Positions 14,675 to 17,886 of a stretch of 17,886 nucleotides of DNA are shown one piece after another; within the stretch, counting starts at the first letter, position 1, and the number at the start of each line of letters is the position of its first letter. The stretch covers positions 1 to 17,886 of the forward strand of contig JAVBPT010000017.1 of NCBI GenBank assembly GCA_031549455.1. Direction: 5' to 3'. A program made the translations under genes and the position numbers. Origin of the DNA: JAVBPT01 sp031549455 (GTDB lineage: Bacteria > Bacillota > Clostridia > Lachnospirales > JAKSVV01). The notes below the pieces were generated by a model. It saw nothing but the letters and a program-made list of their open reading frames with translations. It was not told the DNA's origin and made no database searches.

Positions 14675-15001
14675 CTAAAGTGTGATATCAAATTCGCTCC
14701 TTGGGTCCATAGAATCCAGAATAGCTGTATATTGATTCAACCCTTCTCCCATATCATATGTGGCAAGCAATGTTCCAAATGCTTCCCTAAACGATAGAAG
14801 GTCTTGTGTAGACAAATTTAAGTCCGGCTTTGTATGGGTCCCTTGTTTTCTGTTTTCTTCAGAAAAAGTAAAACCATTGGCTCCAACCTCTGCTCTGGTT
14901 GGATCAGATGACAACTTAGGGTTCCCTTTTGAAGCTACAGCAGAAATCAATCTTTCTTCATAATATCCTTTATTTCTAACGCTTGGTATAAAGAGCCACA
15001 T
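14675..15001 (-). CDS. Unrecognised 108-aa protein in the accessory mini-operon
   Basis: I do not recognise a family. The ATG at 14999-15001 has GAGGTG six bases upstream (15008-15013), a good spacing. The protein is polar and soluble, with no signal or membrane segment, and the middle is rich in Gly, Asn and Thr (SSDPTRAEVGANGF). The C-terminal half looks helical (LSFREAFGTLLATYDMGEGL). It starts 23 bases after the stop of the 85-aa gene, in the same orientation. A small palindrome (15000-15014) overlaps its ribosome binding site. Confidence 0.65.
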   Translation of the reverse strand: MWLFIPSVRNKGYYEERLISAVASKGNPKLSSDPTRAEVGANGFTFSEENRKQGTHTKPDLNLSTQDLLSFREAFGTLLATYDMGEGLNQYTAILDSMDPRSEFDITL

Positions 15002-15024
15002 GAGGCCACCTCATTTCCTATTTC

Positions 15025-15282
15025 TTAGATTCCTTCAATTACAATACAGTCATCCGGAGCCATATAGATTGTCGTCCCAGCCGAAGGATCTATTCCTAAA
15101 CCACCTAATATTGCTTCTTCAGTTGCTTCATCAAGTAATCTTCTTGGTACCGATTCTTCTTCTGCTCTAGAAAGCCCAAAAGCTTCTCTTCCTCGCTCAT
15201 TCAAATCGTCCACAGATATTCCTGCATATGGTGCAAAGTTCAATACATAATTATCCCAAAAGTCTTTCATTCTCTTATCCAT
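15025..15282 (-). CDS. Unrecognised 85-aa protein, first gene of the accessory mini-operon
   Basis: I do not recognise a family. The ATG at 15280-15282 has GAGGT at a good distance and a near-consensus promoter 36 bases upstream. The protein is acidic and small. Its N-terminal half is helical with DLNERGREAFGLSRAEE, and the C-terminus is a beta-like run IYMAPDDCIVIEGI. Its base composition looks somewhat richer in GC than the neighbours, which could indicate transfer, but this is by eye. Candidates such as a phage or toxin-antitoxin component cannot be supported from motifs. Confidence 0.65.
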   Translation of the reverse strand: MDKRMKDFWDNYVLNFAPYAGISVDDLNERGREAFGLSRAEEESVPRRLLDEATEEAILGGLGIDPSAGTTIYMAPDDCIVIEGI

Positions 15283-15317
15283 TAAATTACCTCATTCTTT
15301 ATTTTATACTGTTCCAT

Positions 15318-15346
15318 ATCATATCACGTTTTCCAAATTTTGTCAA
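15318..15346 (-). promoter_or_regulatory. Strong sigma-A promoter of the accessory mini-operon
   Basis: On the minus strand, a perfect TTGACA (15341-15346), a 17-base spacer and TATGAT (15318-15323), with TGA directly before the -10 box as an extended -10. It is among the best promoters in the window. Confidence 0.9.
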
Positions 15347-15360
15347 TCTTTATATTGAAA

Positions 15361-15384
15361 ATAGCATTATTCTTTTAATGCTAT
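15361..15384 (-). terminator. Weak terminator-like hairpin at the ruvA stop
   Basis: ATAGCATT (15361-15368) and AATGCTAT (15377-15384) form an 8-bp stem with an 8-base loop that spans the ruvA stop codon. On the minus strand only TTTTC follows, so termination would be partial. Confidence 0.4.
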
Positions 15385-15942
15385 CCTAATGATCTCTTCT
15401 AACTCAAGCTCCTCGCGATAAGCGGCCTCCGCTCTTCTGGTTGCATCAAATTTCTTATACCCCAGATTCATGAGTGCTTCAATTGCCTCATCTTTTATAC
15501 TATTTGGAATCTCACAGCTAACCGGAGATTCATCTCGACTAACATTTTTAAACTTATCTTTTAACTCTAAAACCATTCTCTCAGCGGTTTTCTTTCCAAC
15601 GCCAGGACATTTACTAAGACTCGTGGTATCTTCTCGAATAATCGCCTTTATCAATTCCTGAGAGGGCATGCTGGATAGGATATTCATAGCTCCTTTGGGT
15701 CCGATCCCAGATACATCAATCAGCTTTTTAAAGACAAACATCGTATCCTTGCTTACTGATCCATATAGCTCCATGGAGTCCTCTCTCACATGTAGATAGG
15801 TATGTAAACTCACCTCATCACACTGACTGATCTCCATGAGATCAGAGCTAGGTACGGTAATGCAAAACCCAACATTATTTACATTTAGGACCACCTGATT
15901 GCTCTCCTGTTCCATCAAAAAGCCTTTTAAGAAACTAATCAT
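15367..15942 (-). CDS. ruvA: Holliday junction branch-migration protein RuvA
   Basis: A 191-aa RuvA, which binds Holliday junctions as a tetramer and loads the RuvB motor. The N-terminal OB domain spans about 1-62. Two helix-hairpin-helix motifs are clear: VSGIGPKG (77-84) and CPGVGKKT (112-119), the latter followed by AERMVLELKDK. The C-terminal RuvB-binding helical domain (about 146-191) has EALMNLGY. The length is normal. Its ATG overlaps the stop of the GerW-like gene (ATGA), so the two are coupled. No ruvB follows: the next genes are an accessory mini-operon with its own promoter. Confidence 0.97.
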   Translation of the reverse strand: MISFLKGFLMEQESNQVVLNVNNVGFCITVPSSDLMEISQCDEVSLHTYLHVREDSMELYGSVSKDTMFVFKKLIDVSGIGPKGAMNILSSMPSQELIKAIIREDTTSLSKCPGVGKKTAERMVLELKDKFKNVSRDESPVSCEIPNSIKDEAIEALMNLGYKKFDATRRAEAAYREELELEEIIRIALKE

Positions 15943-16295
15943 AATGAATCCTTTCTAGGTTTTAAATACTTTTCTACTTCCTTAAAAACCAGAGGCAAAA
16001 GTTCTCCAATTGTTCCTGAATTCTTAATGCTTACAAGCCTAACCTCCTCATCCCGTATGATCAAGAAAGAATTGGGCGTGATATTGGCTCCCATCCCACC
16101 ACTTGCTAGGTCGTCCTCCTTTTTGTTCTTCACAGAAAATCCAAGACCAAAGCTGACATCAATGATTGGTATAATGGTCATATCATTTGTAATAAACGGT
16201 TCACCAATAACCGACTTGGTTCTGATAAATTCTTCTAGTTGCTGTAAAAGTTTACCTGTTTTATCCAAGGTACAGTCCTCTTTTTCTTTTTTCAT
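15939..16295 (-). CDS. GerW/YtfJ-family sporulation protein
   Basis: A 118-aa protein of the GerW (YtfJ) family. In Bacillus the member is made during sporulation and is needed for normal spore germination. The family pattern is seen: VIGEPFITNDMTIIPIIDVS, then FGLGFS, a Gly-rich GGMGANITP, and the strand FLIIRDEEVRLVSI. I chose the ATG at 16293-16295, with AAAGGA nine bases upstream. The frame is open to 16340 but that part lies inside the preceding gene. It follows a DUF2953 gene by four bases, matching the ytfI-ytfJ order of Bacillus, and overlaps ruvA. Confidence 0.9.
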   Translation of the reverse strand: MKKEKEDCTLDKTGKLLQQLEEFIRTKSVIGEPFITNDMTIIPIIDVSFGLGFSVKNKKEDDLASGGMGANITPNSFLIIRDEEVRLVSIKNSGTIGELLPLVFKEVEKYLKPRKDSL

Positions 16296-16299
16296 AACT

Positions 16300-16986
16300 C
16301 TAATCCTTTCTATGTTTAAATAAAGACTTGATCGGTTCATATTTTAAATATTTAAGAGCTAAAAATAGCATCGTCCTTGGTGTAATATATCCATTCAGCT
16401 CCATATGGAAGTCAAATTGTTTTTCTTTGAAATTAGGTGTAATATAGAAGCCATCATATTTAGCAAGGTAAGCCGAGGCATACGCATAAATCTTGCCCGT
16501 TAAGGCTGAATTCCCCGCACCAATCTCAATATCAACCCGCTTTTTCTTTGGCTTTGTAATCGCAGAAACCTCATCTAATAGTTGGAGTAAAATCCGAATG
16601 AGCTCCATCTTGTGTGGGTACTTATGAAGTTCTGATATAAGCTTAGTATGCTTATATATTCGCGTTTTTAAACGATACATCAGCCGATGAAAGGTTACCC
16701 TTTGCTTCCCCTTTTTCTGTTTTTCTTCTTCCCGGTCTTCTCTTGGCGTCTCAAAATCGAACAATCTGCATCGAATGAAATAAAGAAGGAGGATGTACAC
16801 CTTTTTTTGATATACATGAAGTTGTATGATCTTGAGAAGATAATGAAGATTTACTTCATAATCCAACTCACTCCCCTCTTTTTGTGCTCGAATAAAGTAT
16901 CGAATAGGTATAAAAGATAGAACACAAATCAAAGCCAAAAGCCCCAAAAACAGAATAAGCAGGATCCATAAAATCTTTACAAACAT
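16300..16986 (-). CDS. DUF2953 (YtfI-like) membrane protein
   Basis: A 228-aa protein with one N-terminal membrane segment (about residues 4-27) and a charged cytosolic part. The family is DUF2953, represented by YtfI in Bacillus, next to the GerW homologue YtfJ. Visible family traits are the opening strand PIRYFIRAQKEG, a basic-acidic linker at about 80-95, and the closing GNSALTGKIYAY and FDFHMELNGYITP strands. Its precise role is unknown; its position supports a link to sporulation. AAAGGTG precedes the ATG, 11 bases after the rod-binding gene. Confidence 0.85.
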   Translation of the reverse strand: MFVKILWILLILFLGLLALICVLSFIPIRYFIRAQKEGSELDYEVNLHYLLKIIQLHVYQKKVYILLLYFIRCRLFDFETPREDREEEKQKKGKQRVTFHRLMYRLKTRIYKHTKLISELHKYPHKMELIRILLQLLDEVSAITKPKKKRVDIEIGAGNSALTGKIYAYASAYLAKYDGFYITPNFKEKQFDFHMELNGYITPRTMLFLALKYLKYEPIKSLFKHRKD

Positions 16987-16997
16987 TGGTTCACCTT

Positions 16998-17369
16998 TTA
17001 CCCATTTTCTCTCTTCATTTGTTTATAGAGCATATTGGCAAGTCCAATTCCACCCGCCTCTGTGATCTTCTTGGAGTATTCATCATCCAGCATATCCGTA
17101 AATGTTTCCTCCGCCTTACTATATCCAATAAGATTCTCTTTATTAATCGTGCTCTTCATACTTTTAAATAATTGCTTAATAAAATAGGTTTCAAATTCCT
17201 GACACGCTTCTTTTAGCTTCTCATTCTCTTTCTCCGTATCAATCGTTGTATTCTCCTGGATATTTAGAAAAAGCTCTTTGAACTTTTCAACATCTGATTC
17301 ATTCTTAATGATATTTGTATCGGTTAAGCCGTCTAGGCTTGTCCCCATAAGTGAATTTAGATTAATCAT
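16998..17369 (-). CDS. Flagellar rod-binding protein (FlgJ N-terminal type)
   Basis: A 123-aa protein with the rod-binding domain found at the N-terminus of FlgJ, which scaffolds the flagellar rod during export. The domain spans about 55-118: CQEFETYFIKQLFKSM (56-71), then FTDMLDDEY (90-98) and the conserved GGIGLANMLYKQM (106-118). There is no muramidase domain, as is usual in Firmicutes stand-alone versions. GAGGAAGG precedes the ATG and an extended -10 promoter lies at 17392-17400. It is the first gene of a unit leading into DUF2953, GerW-like and ruvA; no other flagellar gene is in the window. Confidence 0.88.
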   Translation of the reverse strand: MINLNSLMGTSLDGLTDTNIIKNESDVEKFKELFLNIQENTTIDTEKENEKLKEACQEFETYFIKQLFKSMKSTINKENLIGYSKAEETFTDMLDDEYSKKITEAGGIGLANMLYKQMKRENG

Positions 17370-17391
17370 TTTGCACCTTCCTCATATGATT

Positions 17392-17419
17392 ACTATACCA
17401 CATTTTTTTTAATCTTCAA
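17392..17419 (-). promoter_or_regulatory. Promoter of the rod-binding protein unit
   Basis: On the minus strand, TTGAAG (17414-17419), 16 bases, then TATAGT (17392-17397), with TGG immediately before the -10 box as an extended -10. The start codon is about 22 bases downstream. Confidence 0.65.
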
Positions 17420-17422
17420 GGG

Positions 17423-17449
17423 AAAAAGTAGTTTTATAAACTACTTTTT
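17423..17449 (-). terminator. Intrinsic terminator of the chemotaxis receptor gene
   Basis: AAAAAGTAGTTT (17423-17434), a 3-base loop and AAACTACTTTTT (17438-17449) form a 12-bp stem with a T-tract on the minus strand. The receptor's stop codon (17434-17436) lies within it. The stem is symmetrical and could act in both directions. Confidence 0.85.
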
Positions 17450-17886
17450 TCTCCTTCTACTATCCTTCTAAGTTCTTGCACAACCGCTCTTAGACTATGA
17501 GAGTTGTAAGAGAGGGTTTTGGTTGAATCGCTTGCCAGTTCAGCATTGCTCACATTGTTTTGTACTTTTCCCTCAATCTCCTTAATCCCTGCATTAATCT
17601 GTTCAGAAGCAATAAGCTGTTGCGTATTGGCTTCTACTGTGTCTTGTGCAATACTATTTACCTTATTAATGATATCTGAAACGGTTGTAATCACGTCCTC
17701 CACCTCTTTTGAAATGGTCGCTCCCTTTTCAGAAAGCGTGATGTTGTTTTGAATGATCCCCTCTGTGCTCTTTGCCGCTTCTGCACTCTTTGCCGCCAGA
17801 CTTCTTACTTCCTCTGCTACCACTGCAAACCCTTTTCCTGCATCTCCCGCCCTCGCTGCTTCTACAGCCGCATTGAGCGCCAGGAT
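17434..17886 (-). CDS. Methyl-accepting chemotaxis protein, C-terminal part
   Basis: The last 150 aa of a chemotaxis receptor; the gene begins beyond the right edge of the window. The reading frame is open to 17886 and carries the hallmark hairpin tip signature ILALNAAVEAARAGDAGKGF (17827-17886) followed by AVVAEEVRSLA, the region that contacts CheA and CheW. The rest is the heptad-rich C-terminal helix with likely methylation sites. The frame has a GTG at 17823, but this is internal. The ligand-binding part is not visible. The stop lies in the terminator at 17423-17449. Confidence 0.95.
   Translation of the reverse strand: MLALNAAVEAARAGDAGKGFAVVAEEVRSLAAKSAEAAKSTEGIIQNNITLSEKGATISKEVEDVITTVSDIINKVNSIAQDTVEANTQQLIASEQINAGIKEIEGKVQNNVSNAELASDSTKTLSYNSHSLRAVVQELRRIVEGEKSSL

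Noticed and set aside
14347..14797. Overlapping plus-strand frames in the accessory region
   Set aside because: They lack ribosome binding sites, and the minus-strand genes have a promoter, good sites and tight spacing.
1..17886. CRISPR arrays, tRNA or rRNA genes, insertion sequences, riboswitches
   Set aside because: No regularly spaced repeats, no cloverleaf or rRNA-like stretches, no transposase genes and no recognisable riboswitch were seen by eye.

Overview
The window reads as chromosome of a low-GC, motile, probably spore-forming member of the Clostridia. This rests on the CIRCE-controlled hrcA-grpE-dnaK-dnaJ operon, the DUF2953 plus GerW-type (YtfI/YtfJ-like) sporulation pair, a flagellar rod-binding protein, a chemotaxis receptor, KtrAB potassium uptake, and AT-rich intergenic DNA with sigma-A type promoters. 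I cannot name the species.

Layout. Positions 1-393 hold the 3' end of thrS; its first 54 bases align codon by codon with the family but carry two in-frame stops. A shared bidirectional terminator follows, then a minus-strand pair (Nudix hydrolase and the redox chaperone Hsp33). A divergent promoter region leads to an unrecognised 165-aa gene. Positions 2385-7149 are the heat-shock operon: AT palindrome terminator, promoter, CIRCE operator, hrcA, grpE, dnaK, a perfect intergenic hairpin, and dnaJ. A membrane-anchored polysaccharide-deacetylase-like protein and a CYTH protein follow. From 8732 to 12626 one transcription unit appears to carry two unrecognised genes, ktrB, ktrA and a TrmH/SpoU-family RNA methyltransferase.

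From 12677 to the end all genes are on the minus strand. In transcription order (from high coordinates) they are: the 3' end of a methyl-accepting chemotaxis protein with a terminator; a four-gene unit (rod-binding protein, DUF2953 protein, GerW-like protein, ruvA); an accessory mini-operon with its own near-consensus promoter (85-aa and 108-aa unknowns, a possible 42-aa ORF, a DUF2000 protein, and a 37-codon coding remnant); then dacF-like D,D-carboxypeptidase. The mini-operon lies where ruvB commonly follows ruvA.

The most unusual region is 13878-15346. It holds unrecognised genes, a gene remnant next to a near-perfect 21-bp direct repeat, and two hairpins that would each bury a Shine-Dalgarno sequence (of the DUF2000 gene and of dacF). 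The stop codon of the possible 42-aa ORF falls inside the loop of one hairpin, which suggests translation-coupled control. I see no CRISPR array, tRNA, rRNA, insertion sequence or complete mobile element.
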